Assembly (NCBI RefSeq): GCF_030272615.1
Contig: NC_081413.1
Location: 334,778,302-334,836,301 of the forward strand
Source: Cryptomeria japonica
Taxonomy: Eukaryota; Streptophyta; Pinopsida; Cupressales; Cupressaceae
Direction: 5' to 3'
Length of the DNA: 58,000 nt
Shown: piece by piece, positions 47,400-58,000 of the stretch
Layout of the letters: the number at the start of each line of letters is the position of its first letter
Position numbering within the stretch: position 1 is the stretch's first letter
Position numbers and translations under genes: made by a program
The notes under the pieces: model-generated
Seen by the model: the letters and a program-made list of their open reading frames with translations, nothing else
Told to the model about the DNA's origin: nothing
Database searches by the model: none

Positions 47400-48260
47400 A
47401 TTTGAAAACCTAATCTTTTTGTAACATTAGATAGATCAGCCAAAAAAATCTAACAAAGTCAGGCATGAATCTACCTACACAATTTATCTTTCCTAGGAAA
47501 CACTGCACACCCTTTTTGTTCAGTAGCAAAGGCAACTCTTTGATCACCTTTATTCTTTAAGGATCAATGGAAATCCCTTCTTTTGGCACAACATATCCAA
47601 GGATTTTCTCTTGTGGTACTCCAAACACATTTCTTAGGGTTTAACAACACCCTAAACTCTTGAGATTTTTGGAAGAATTTTTCTAGATGATCAAAATGAT
47701 CTTCTTTTTTATTCAAGAACACCATAAGGTCATCTAAAAAAATGAGGATTATAAAATTATTTAGACCTCAGAAAGAAATATCCATGGCATGCGAGAAGGT
47801 AGCTCCAACATTCAAAAGGTTGAATGGCATCTTAGCATACGCAAAGGTTCCCCACTTTGTGGTGGATGTCATTTTGTGTTGATCTTCAAGTCCTTTACCA
47901 AAACATGATTATATCTTGAGAAGTCATCGAGTTGTGGGAACATATCAGACCATGTAACTACCTACAATAACTACTCCATGGAGGGAAGGGATAATGGTCT
48001 TTCAATGATTCTCTATTGAGATATCAAAATTCCACGCACAAGAAAATATCTCCATTCTTCTTTTGAACAAGAACCAAATTAGATACCCATGTGTTGTGAT
48101 TGATTGGATATATAACATGAGAGTTGATAAGATTCTTCAATTTTTGGGCCATAAGAGACTTTAACTTGGGATTAACTAGGCTTTGTTTATATTTGATTGG
48201 CATGTCCCCTTCTTCAAACTCAATAATATCTTGAATGTCATCATGATCATACCCTTTTAG
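47400..48260 (-). pseudogene. Reverse transcriptase remnant of a degraded gypsy element
   Basis: Minus-strand readings in order: EFEEGDMPIKYKQSLVNPKL, HNTWVSNLVLVQKKNGDIF, KWGTFAYAKMPFNLLNVGAT, LIFLDDLMVF (the catalytic box with LDD in place of VDD, about 47735-47706), HFDHLEKFFQKSQEFRVLLN and PKKCVW. Stops every 20-60 codons and frameshifts. Much older than the 13.3 kb element. Confidence 0.72.
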
Positions 48261-49720
48261 GACATTGTAAGTTTAGGCTATCACTCCTCTATATTTATCA
48301 TAGAGATATCATTTTTTTCCTTTTTCCTTATAAGGGACCTCTTTTCTGACCTTCAGTTTTCTACTGTTTCCTAGATCAAGATTAATATAATCTCCTCTAT
48401 TAGAAACAAACTTTCACTTGTCATTTATGGTGTCATCACAATCAAAGAGATTTTCAAAGGTTATTAACCATTTATTAAGCTTGTTGTTTTTCAGTTGAAT
48501 GACTTGATCTTCATAGGCTTCTTCAATCTTGGTTTGTAGTTGCTCTAAAAATTTGGTAGCTTGTTGGATAAAGATAGCAACCTAAGTATCACTATTGAAC
48601 ACTTGTCAATTCTATTTATTCTCTGGGATAGAAGGTGTAACAATGAATTGAACTAAATTCAATTTGGTTATCATCTCCATCACTGGATCGAGTTGTGAAC
48701 CAACTGTCATAAAATAATCCACTTTAATGTTTTTCTTTTAGGTAATCACTTGAATATTGAAAGCATCAAAACTTTGAATCATGTCCCAAACTCTATGTTG
48801 ATAAGAGCACATGAGGATGTTATTTGCAATAGAGAAATTCCACTCTTTGATGACCTTCAACTGCTTGACTCCCATATTCTCTACCAATCTTAATCCTCAA
48901 ACTAGGCCTTCGTATTTAGCTTCATTGTTGATTCAATAAAATTGGAAATCAAAATCCCTCTTAGTTTGTTCTCTAGTTGGAAAACTAAGGCATACACTAG
49001 CTCTGGAACCTGATCTACACCTTACACCATCAAAATATAAGGTTCATAGTTTGGGAAAATGTTCGCAATCACTCTCAAGGATATCTCTTTATTTTTTTTG
49101 TGATTTGAGGAATAGGTTGATCTTCATCATAAATCACATAGGTGACCAAGCCAATTTTATGATAGTTTCCAAAAGTATCACTATCTATAAATGCATTTAG
49201 CATGACATCCTCCTCTAGACTCCTACTTCTAGTCACCTCTTCCTCTTCTAGTATTTCAAGACAATAGATTTCATCTTTGGAGAAGGAAGTATGTGTGGGT
49301 TCAAAATTTATCATAGCATTGACTTCTATGTGTTTGGAGTGTAAGGGTTTGACAATATTTTAAATTTGGACCAATACTTAGATTAAATGGGACCAATCAA
49401 TGGACATATAGCCACCTATGTTTCATGCAAAATATCTAGACAAGTAAAGGCCAAAGATAGGAGGCATGTCAATAACCATTATCTCTTGGGGAACTATAAT
49501 GCTAGGGAAAGAATACATAGTCAAGGAAATATCCTTGATTAATCCTATGGCTTGGACCATTTCTCTATCTAATAGTATGACTCCTCTATCTAAAGGCTCA
49601 TATTATATCTTAGTGGCCTCTACTATTTGCTTTGGCATGATAGTATTACTAGCTCCAGAGTCAATCATAAAATTATGCAACAATGTATCCACAATAATAA
49701 GTGTTAAGAAAAAGGGCATA
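48261..49720 (-). pseudogene. Protease and linker region of the degraded gypsy element
   Basis: MIDSGASNTIMPKQIVEA near 49670-49615 is the aspartic protease site D-S-G-A-S. MVIDMPPIFGLYLSRYFA and IGGYMSIDWSHLI follow at 49490-49380, then YCLEILEEEEVTRSRSLEED at 49275-49200. Downstream is an RNase H-like or linker stretch without a clear motif. Confidence 0.6.
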
Positions 49721-51039
49721 GACTTTGACTTACTTGTTTCCTCTTTCTCCTGGTCATCATTTAAAATTATGAATGCCAAGATTTGTCACCCTTGCATACC
49801 ATCCATCGATCCCTTTCCTCTTATCTAATCTTTCTCTACAATATCATTGTCTTGTATCTACTTTTATGACCCTTCCAAAGATTCTTTTAGTAATTAATTT
49901 TGTTATAGGATGGCCAATATATCCCATAAGAATACATTAGTAGGTGCTTTCTTTAACTACTCAACCACATTAAGGGAGATGAGAGGAAGACCTTTAGGCT
50001 CTTTATATTCCTAGGGAAAAGTTTCCCTTAGCATTTGGAATGGTTGAACTACTGCAGTGGGAATACGAGTCTTTTCAAAGGTAACCTTAAGTTGTTGGAT
50101 CTAATTAATGGGCTCTCTTGTGAATCTTTTCTTTGAGTGAGTGGTATCATCAAACTACACTTTCAAAGCTTTTAACATGGATGCCTCATTTGTAAACACA
50201 ACACCTTCATCTTCCATCCAAGAGAAGAGTGCATGATCCAAACCAATTTTTGCTTCCTTCTTTAGGGACATGCCCTACATATTAGTAGTTATCATGGCAT
50301 TATCTATGTCCAGGGATGAATAGGCATAAAATTTCACATCTGGTGTGACACCTTGAGCTCATCGGTTTGACACCTTTGATTGCAAATTACCTCATGAAAA
50401 AATTCTACGGCATGTGTGCATCATTACATGGGAAACACCAAGCACTTTAATCATCCTCCCTATTATTGTGGCCAACAATCAGCTATCTATTTTGGTTAGG
50501 TGGTATGTCTTAAAGGAGAGTGGGAACAAGAACAATTGTATTGAATGGATAAGATTGATTGCTCACTCTAGCACCTACTTGATATTGGCTTTGCTAAAAA
50601 AGTGACCTTCTACCTTGGTAGACTTGATAAGGATGCTTCAAAGGTATCATTTTTTGGTACTTGGTGTTGATGATGGAGCAGCATTACTTTGTTGAGAATT
50701 AGGGAAAATATACAATGATTAATGAGGGCTAGACATGTTAGGAGTGGCTTCTGCTTGAGGCTGAAGGTATTTTGGGAAACACTAGCATGAGTGGCCTTGT
50801 TGAGATTTTCCTAGAATCAATCAAATAATTTTCTTATTGGACAACCACATCATATGTGTTTGCCAAAGTAGTTCTTCAAGAGACTAGTTCATCATTCATA
50901 TGTCAAAATTAAAAGAGCTAAGATAGAATATGAAAGTCATGTCTAGAGGGAAATGGGATATCATTGGGATGCTTTCTCGGGTCCCATGGAACTTGGTCTT
51001 GAACTCTATCACAACTTCTTGTGGATCTCTCTTAATTAT

Positions 51040-51430
51040 TATTAGATGTTGCAACAAGGATGAGGCTCTCCTTTTTCAGTGAATTTATCAAAGAAATAGG
51101 TCACCGAGTTGATCCCAATACACAATAAAACTTGGGGGTAAGGACTTATACCAATCTTGTGTTTTTCCTTTAAAAGAGGCGGCAAGTAACCTAAGTACAA
51201 CATTTTGTTTTGTGACATTATGAACAGAATAGACACTGGCTACATCTTGTAGGTGTTTGGTAAGTGTTTTGAAATTTTTTCCACTAAAATTTTGTAAGGC
51301 TTTTAATGTGAAAGTAGGTATGGGGTCACATTGAGCTAGGGGAGTAGGAGGAATCAATGTGCTACCACTATTCCAAGTGACAAAGTTTTTGGGTAGCAAG
51401 TTAGTATCTGTGGTTGTGGTTGATCTTTTT
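51040..51430 (-). pseudogene. gag: Gag capsid remnant of the degraded gypsy element
   Basis: Minus-strand frame 51399-51088: PIPTFTLKALQNFSGKNFKT, then LTKHLQDVASVYSV, RLLAASFKGKTQDWYKSLPP, SFIVYWDQLGDLFL. This is the LxxFxG...HL......AA..L.G.A..WY..LP..SI..W..L...F layout of gypsy capsid domains. 49721-51040 between Gag and protease is unreadable. Confidence 0.68.
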
Positions 51431-51851
51431 CTTAAGCCTGCATTGCACCTGACCTAGTAACTCTAGCTTATGATATAATTACTAATGCAAGCAGTAACAA
51501 TCTATAGTTTAGTATAAGATATAGTAACTGACCTATGGCTCATACACCCACTTGTGTTCTCAATATAGAGTCTCACTAAGCATGCCAGAAAAAGAATTGT
51601 TGATCCTTGAAGTTTGCACTCCCTAGAAATAGTCGTATGGGAAGTTTAGTGAATTGGGGACAAAGTGAACTCCACTAAACAACCTCGGAGATTTAATAAG
51701 TTTCCTTTTCATCTAATAGTCTGAAATGGAAAGGGGTAGAGATGTGAAATAAAAATAAACCTAAATTTAAGATGATCTACCAAAGCTTTTGCAACACTTT
51801 AAAACTTCTCAATACAATGAGGTATATGCAACCTGTAAAATATAAGCATAG
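51431..51851. other. Unassigned, possible leader of the degraded gypsy element
   Basis: No primer site or LTR edge recognised. Confidence 0.3.
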
Positions 51852-53334
51852 TGTAGACGTCTAAAAATGGCCAACGCTTGCGGAGTCATACTTTAACATT
51901 GGCGCATTGCCTTATTTTAGGTTTTTGCGTCGCATTAACATTTCTTCTATGTTGCGTACTTGGTCTTTATCATTTGCGAGCATCGAGTCCTTCTTCTGCA
52001 TTCCTCATTTTTCTCGCTTTCAAATTTGGTCTTGTCGATAACAATCTTCAGTCATGATTTTGGTCGATCTTATCCTATCGCATCAATGTGCGTGTTCATT
52101 TGTCATCATTTTGGACATCGTCAATCCTAATTAGGGTTTTGTCCTCTTTTCAATCTTGTCATCTGGCAATCGATTTGTCATCGATCGTTGTCATTTTCAA
52201 TCTCATCATTTTGCGATCGATTTGTCATCAATCGTTGTCATTTTCAATCTCATCATTTTGCGATCGATTTGTCATCGATCGTTGTCATTTTCAATCTCGT
52301 CATTTTGCGATCGATTTGTCATCGATCGTTGTCATTTTCAATCTTGTCAATTTGGATCAATTAGTCATTGTTCCTCGTCAATTGGTGCATTTATCAATCA
52401 AATCACTTATCAGCATTGGTCCTTTGTCATTCAGAATCATGATCAAATCGAATCGATATCAATTATCTTTTGTCAAGACCTAATTGTCATCCTTTCATTT
52501 TCATCTTCTAGGGTTTCATGATTTATTCATTTAACCTTGTTTGTCATTTCTCCCTCTAGGTTAAATAATTTATTTATCCTAAGTCTTCTTGTCACAATTA
52601 AATGTTTATTTAATTGGCTAACTAATTCCTCCTCTCTTTATGAATTAATTAATGAATGAAAAATTATTAATTAATTTACCTAATTTTCCAATTTACTAAT
52701 TTCTCCTAATTCCTAATTTTCTAATTTTCATCAATTTTCTAATTTCCTAATTTCTAATTCATCTAATTTTCTATTGTCTCTAATATTTCCCCTAATTTCA
52801 TGGGAATGACATAGAAATTTGTCATAATTTGTCATAATTGACAATCAATCAATTTTAACATAGCAATTTGTCATAATTATCATTCAATCAATCTTGCATA
52901 GAAAGTGTCAATTTGTCATAATTTGTCATATTTGTCATTCTTGATTTGAAATTTCCATTCGAATCAAATTCATGCTAATCTTGTCTTTTCTCCAATTTGT
53001 CTATAAATTGGATGAATTTCTTCAATCAAAAGGTCGAATCAATCACGCTTCTAGTACCCTTATGTTGTCGTCTCGTCTCGTCAATCTTGCTTTCATATTA
53101 TGCTTATGCACCTGAAGGTGAGATCCACAAAACAAAGCAATTTGAAGGAGAAAGAAGGACAATGGAGCCACATGAAGGAGACATCTGCATTTGGTTTGCT
53201 TAGATTTCATTTTGAATGTCTTGTCTTCATGTTTTCATTGAATGTAATTAGGATTAATCATTGCAATTGAGTTTTTGTGATTGAGCTAGACCAATTTGCT
53301 ATTTGCTTTGATGATTTCCAGATTCCTATCTACA
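51852..53334 (+). mobile_element. Solo LTR of another family, 1483 bp
   Basis: Begins TGTAGACGTCTAAAAATGGC and ends ATTCCTATCTACA, giving inverted termini TGTAGA/TCTACA. Flanked by perfect CATAG duplications at 51847-51851 and 53335-53339. Plus orientation follows from the TATA box (TCTATAAATTGG, about 52999-53010). The start resembles that of the Tat-like LTRs (TGTATACACCTAAAAATGGT), so a related family. Confidence 0.85.
52140..52365 (+). repeat. 47-bp tandem repeat in the solo LTR
   Basis: About four copies; CGATTTGTCA at 52171, 52218, 52265 and 52312. Each holds CGATCGATTTGTCATCGATC, with ATCGAT palindromes. It lies in the U3 part, upstream of the TATA box, so it may act as a promoter repeat. 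Confidence 0.85.
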
Positions 53335-54403
53335 CATAGCATATTACTAACTTTGCATTTTTAGAAAGAGAACAAAATGCATAAGGTTATTGAGACACGT
53401 AGCATGATATTCAAATCTTTATGTGAGAAGCACCTATTAAGTCTCCTTAAAATGCACATTTCTCAATTATCACAAACTAATACTTATTCTTTTATTTTTA
53501 GTTCACCACATGACATAAAATAATTTCAAACCTTAAAAATTATAGACAACTGAAAGAGTCATAACACATTATTCAATGACTTATTTTCTCAAATTGAATT
53601 CATAGAAGTCAAAGAATATAATTCAAAATCTTGTATCTATAAATGACATGAAACTTTTTAAAACTATTTATTAAACAAAAATAAACACACGGGAAAGGTG
53701 AACTAGGAACAATCTGATATTTCTTCTTTCATTAATTCATAAAACAAAGTTAAGGTCTAAGAAATAAAAAATGTCTGAGTCCTAGAGAAATTGGTGTCCC
53801 CTAAAACAAAGTTTTTGTGGGCTTAAATGGATCCCAAAACACTAACTGGCATAATTGATCAAAACAGAAAGAGCCTTTGCATATCCACCCTATGTGATCA
53901 CCATTATGGAGGCTATTGCAACTGTCCTTGACCAACATTCTTATACCATTATTATTTCCTTTGGCACCAAAAGGAAGATTCCACCTATATTACCCATCAT
54001 CTTCAATCGCAATGATCATGAGTGTGGGGGCCTGATAGGGAGATTGAGTGAGAAATACTCAATAAGCCTAAATTGGTCTAATTTGACAAGTGGACCCAAG
54101 AATATGCTTTTCTAATGTATTCAATTAGTGTTTGGCAACATCAAACTCCAACTTTCACACTTCTCCTCAAACAACCACCCTATTGTGTGTTATGCAACAT
54201 TGTTCTAGTTTGCTTCCTCAAGTTACTCAAGTCCTCCACCAAGGGTCCAAACTTCAAAATCATGTCTTTACTGTCCAAATTGATGGGAATAGGTCCATAG
54301 CATGTCTTTCAACTATTTTAGACAATTTTGGAAGGTTCATACTTTGTTTGGACAATCGGGTTCAACTTTTGTGAAAACGGGCCTAAAAAGGGCTACTAGC
54401 CCA
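53335..54403. other. Unassigned region
   Basis: An 86-codon plus frame (53855-54115) shows no known motif. Nothing else supported. Confidence 0.4.
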
Positions 54404-55554
54404 TGTAATACCCTAAAAATGGTCATTTAAACCATGGGCCCCTAATCTTGACAACATCACCAAGGTCCTAACCAAAGGCAATTAAATCAACCTTGAGCAC
54501 ATTATTAATTCTTTAATCATCAAATATCACATGGAAAATCAATTACTCAATATTAATTAAATATTTATTTAATTAATTGAATCATTTCCAAGAATATCAT
54601 TTTTGATCAATTATCCTATTTTAATTTATTAAATATCCTTGCATATTTAATTAATTAATAAAATTGTCATTTAGTCATGCAAAAGGAATTAAGTTATTAC
54701 AAAAGAGGAATTAATTACAAAACAAGAGTTGAATTGAAATTAAACAAAAAGAATTGAGTTGAGAGAGAAATCAAACTTGAGATATTATTTCTTTTTCTAA
54801 ATTTAGAACTTGAAATCAGAAAAGAAATTTAAATTGAATTATTGAATTATTCTCTAAAATTGGAACTCAAAGCTTTTCTAGAAAAAGAAGTTCAGTTGCA
54901 TTCAAAAGACTCTTTTCTTGAATAAATAAAAGAATTATCTATTTTTATCACAAATGCATGGAATTAATTTATTATTATTTCCAATGCAACTTGGACTTCT
55001 AATTTGAATGCATTTCAATTAAACTATAATTGGGAATCTATCTCAAGGTTAACTTAACTTGATTTCTCAATTATTTTCAATTAATCCTAAATTGAGCTTT
55101 TCTCTTTTGTGATTCTCTATAAAATTAGTCTTCAGCTCTCATTCCAATTTACCCCAGAGATTTTTGAGAACACGCTTGGAGATTATTATCATGCTAATTT
55201 TGCTCTGGAGTCATTGAAGATTATTGTGCTTTTTAGATTATTTGCATCTATTTTACTCACTCATCATTGCTTGCATCCATTATTGCTTGAATTGATTATT
55301 TGCTTGAATTATTCATCCATCTTGCATCCATATAGTTAATATCATATAGATTAAATCCTTCATCTTGGTGTAGTCTAGTCACTGATATTGCTTATAAAAA
55401 ATCTGAGAGCAATCGTATACTCGCATCTTTTAGAAGGCAATTAGTCACTTTGTTATGGTTTATTACTTATTGATTATTGATTACTAACCATGCATATAAT
55501 GACTTAATTGAAGTGTTGTTCTTGCATCTTACAGACCACTTTTTCACACACACA
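54404..55554 (+). mobile_element. 5' LTR of a plus-strand Tat-like element
   Basis: Starts TGTAATACCCTAAAAATGGT and ends in CACACACACA four bases before the primer site. Collinear with the reverse complement of the LTRs at 7547 and 19806: AT-rich U3, TATAAAA at 55118-55124, GTGTAGTCTAGTCACTG, TCTGAGAGCAA, CTCGCATCTTTTAGAAGGC, TTATGGTTT. More diverged than the pair in the 13.3 kb element. The 3' LTR is beyond the window. Confidence 0.8.
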
Positions 55555-55558
55555 TCTC

Positions 55559-55576
55559 TGGTGCCTACCATGGGGC
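55559..55576 (+). other. Primer-binding site of the plus-strand Tat-like element
   Basis: TGGTGCCTACCATGGGGC, two differences from the site of the 13.3 kb element (TGGCACCCACCATGGGGC). Confidence 0.78.
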
Positions 55577-57943
55577 CGCAGACTACATTTTTCGGCCTCC
55601 AAGACTGACTGCTTTGTTTTTTTTTTGGTATTTTCCAGATTTTGGATTTTTTTATTTTTCGTCCGTACATCTTGTACGACATTTCCCATAGGCTGAAACG
55701 ACAAACTGAAGGTGTCATACGAACTGTAATCCTATCTCGTACGAGTTGGGATCCTGTATCATATGAGTTTTCATATTGTCATACGACTCTGTATTTTCTA
55801 GTAAAAAAAATTAATAAAAAGAGGCAAATTTTCATAATTTTTTGATTATTTTGACGAGTGACCCTGATTGTTTATCTGTCTATCTCAGAATTTTTCACAG
55901 CCTAATCAATTTTTGCAGAATGCTTGTCAAAGAATATGCTTGTCGTACAAAGACAATATGACTACTTATTCGTTGTCTTTGCAGGTTGCCTAAGGAGAAT
56001 CGACTAAACATCATGTATTCTTTAAATTCATTTTTAGGAACCTAACTTGCTGTCTGGTTAAAGAACAAATCTATCTTTCATGTTTTTTTAGAAGATTCTA
56101 AGAGGTAGGAGAGTATGCTCTTGTCTTTTTCTAGACAATCAAAAATCCAAAACCTTGAGGCTTTTTTCTTTGTTTGAGATTTGTACATCTTTAGCAGGCC
56201 TGCCCTCCCGAGGGGTTGAAAAACTCTTGAAGCCGTTACGGCTAGTGTGAGGGGAACGACCTAAGTGGGAATGATTAAATGCCAAGTACTCCAACCCACT
56301 ATAAAATAAGCATGATTTGATGAAAATCAAGTCAACGACACTCAGGAATAGCTCTCCTTCGTACCTTCGAGTATATTAAACCTTGGTTTTCAAGGCTGGG
56401 AGACCTCTTAATTGAGTTTATACCTCAATGTGTCGAATGGATCCCTGACTAGTTCCAATTAAAATTAGAAGCTACCTGGTTCACCTCCAAAAGGGGGATA
56501 ATCTTTGTGCAAGAGAGATAGTAACTCTCCCAAGATACTTGTCATTTTGTGCCCCCATTAGCATTTGGAGTCAGATAATATGGCATTGAGAATCCATTGT
56601 GTGAGACTTAGCGGTCGTATTTTGATTAGCTATTGGGTGTGTACCTAAGTCTACAAGCAAAGGTTTTCTTTCCTCACCAAATTCCTTAGGTTTTGCATGC
56701 TATAATTGGAGTCACTATACATACTACTTGTTTTTTGTGTTTTAATCCCTGAAACAATAATTGAAATACCAAAATTGGAGAAGACAAGAAACAACTCAAT
56801 GATTTGAAACTCTGTCTGTGTCAGAAACTAGTCTGTCCTAAGTCGAAACTTTGTCCATGTTAGAAATTAGTCCATCCCAATTCAAAACTATGTCCACATC
56901 ATAAAATAGTACATCCTAAGTCAAAACTCTGTCCGTGTCAAAAAATAGTCCATCCTAAGTCCAAACTCTGTCCATGTTAGAAAACTTGTCATTCTTAAGT
57001 CGAAACTAGTCCATCCTAAGTTGAAACTCTATCCTTGTCAGAAACTTGTCCATTTTAAGTTGAAACTTTGTCTATGTCAGAAATTAGTCCATCCTAAGTT
57101 GAAACTTTGTCCGTGTCAGAAACTTGTCCATCTTAAGTCAAAATTCTGTATCCTGGTCCAAAAATCAGTCCATTTCAGAATTGGTCATACTCAGTTATCA
57201 TACTCAGCAATCAAAAAAACTCATAATTTCTACACTCTATCCTGTGAACAGTTGTATGAGTCTGATAATTTATCATGCTGCACCTGATCCTGTCTCATAC
57301 AAGTCTTCTGATTTGTTGTCCTAGACCTGATCCTATGTCATATGAGTCATTTTAATCTGTCGTTTGGTTCTGTATCATGTGTCGTACAAAATAGAACTGC
57401 TCTGATTCTTTTGTTGTCCTGCACATACCCATCTGTTGTATGGTAAGAGACAACATCTCATACAAAATAGAACTTTTGTCATCCTATAACTGCCAAATTG
57501 TCATTCGGTTTAGAAAATCCTATCATACGAGTCTCTGGTTTTGTCAAAACAAAACAGTCAAACTTGCCTAAAAACAACTTACAGCGAACATAATACTAGC
57601 TATCAATTTTCTTGAGCATAAAGAGATCAAGATAGTGTACCTCTGCCATTGGCGTTGCACGATTTGGTCGATCATCTTTCAGCTAGTTCAATCAACTACC
57701 TATCAAATTTTAGTCACTTAGATAACGTCTTATACAGGATAGATTGTTCCTGAAACCAAACTGAATCTTACACTATGCTTAGTATCAACTTAGATATATG
57801 CCTTATACATGATAGATCTTTCCTGAAACCAGACTGAATCTCAGTTGTTTCTCCCAAACAATACTCTAAACAAAACAACTAGCTCTGAAATTGATCTTGA
57901 TCTTTGCATCACAAACAACTTTAGGTCACACTAATCCAAAAAA
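55577..57943 (+). other. Leader of the plus-strand Tat-like element
   Basis: 2.4 kb without a recognisable gene. Contains TCRTACGA-like words (55670-55800, 57280-57540), the conserved CTGCCCTCCCGAGGGG block at 56200-56220, and a 39-bp tandem repeat at 56826-57145. Confidence 0.72.
56826..57145 (+). repeat. 39-bp tandem repeat in the leader
   Basis: About nine copies of GTCCATCCTAAGTYGAAACT plus TTGTCCRTGTCAGAAAYTA. Spacing of GTCCATC words is 39, 39, 39, 40, 21, 39, 39, 39. Not seen in the leader of the 13.3 kb copy. Confidence 0.88.
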
Positions 57944-58000
57944 ATGCCTACACAAACCAGGAGTTCTCACAAGAAAGAAGGCAAAGGCAAAGAACAACCC
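57944..58000 (+). CDS. gag: Start of Gag, plus-strand Tat-like element (partial)
   Basis: Open from ATG 57944 to the window end; the 19 readable residues begin MPTQTRSSHKKEGKGKEQ. The start is chosen by position (2.4 kb after the primer site, against 2.15 kb in the 13.3 kb copy) and by similarity to MPVLTRA there. Basic and short, so only the context supports it. Confidence 0.5.
   Translation, partial: MPTQTRSSHKKEGKGKEQP

Noticed and set aside
52088-52521. Two overlapping plus frames of 131 and 121 codons with repeats
   Set aside because: Products of the 47-bp repeat in a solo LTR; both frames are open because the unit lacks stops.
53855-54115. Possible host gene (86 codons, plus)
   Set aside because: No recognisable domain, no splice-compatible neighbours, composition like surrounding spacer.

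Overview
This is a nuclear repeat region of a seed plant, probably a gymnosperm. The evidence is nested Ty3/gypsy LTR retrotransposons, solo LTRs, low-GC spacers, and transposon genes with canonical GT-AG introns that look like a family found in non-angiosperm land plants (recollection, no search done). I see no intact host gene, tRNA, rRNA, CRISPR array or bacterial-type operon. Almost all protein-coding sequence is decayed transposon sequence.

Layout. 1-4991: 5' part of a minus-strand gypsy element (gag, tRNA-Met-type primer site, probably a 3.5 kb LTR). 4992-5785: retrotransposon leader relic. 5786-27240: element E1, a DNA-transposon-like unit. It has a palindrome-rich array, a plus-strand multi-exon gene (ORF1), a convergent minus-strand multi-exon gene (ORF2) and a second palindrome-rich array. 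ORF1 is split by a 13.3 kb Tat-like Ty3/gypsy retrotransposon at 7547-20844 (two 1039-bp LTRs, complete gag-PR-RT-RH-aRH-IN on the minus strand, many stops). 27241-31502: AT-rich spacer, a patch of GGTTCGATCGAACC palindromes, a hairpin, and another gypsy LTR with primer site. 31503-32519: solo LTR of the same family as the 13.3 kb element, with perfect CACAC target duplications. 32736-45329: element E2, a second and diverged member of the E1 family. It is bounded by related inverted termini lying against TA microsatellites and carries a 4.3 kb palindromic minisatellite, truncated ORF1, six copies of a 360-bp satellite, a six-exon ORF2 and a TA-palindrome tract. 46600-51430: very degraded gypsy element (minus). 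51852-53334: solo LTR of another family with perfect CATAG duplications. 54404-58000: 5' LTR, primer site, leader and gag start of a plus-strand relative of the 13.3 kb element, cut by the window end.

The main discovery candidate is the E1/E2 family: large DNA elements with two convergent, intron-containing genes. ORF1 is a transposase-like protein with a CCxYH block, a CxxC block and a GHGKG motif. ORF2 is an unrecognised partner protein with a proline-rich N-terminus. The genes are flanked by arrays of long palindromes. In two arrays, otherwise different in sequence, the 14-mer GTCCTAAGGGGTCA is shared. Both copies here are defective, and their premature stops are mostly CAA, CAG or CGA changed by C-to-T, as expected of methylated, silenced DNA. 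No tool was run; all homology statements come from reading translations by eye.
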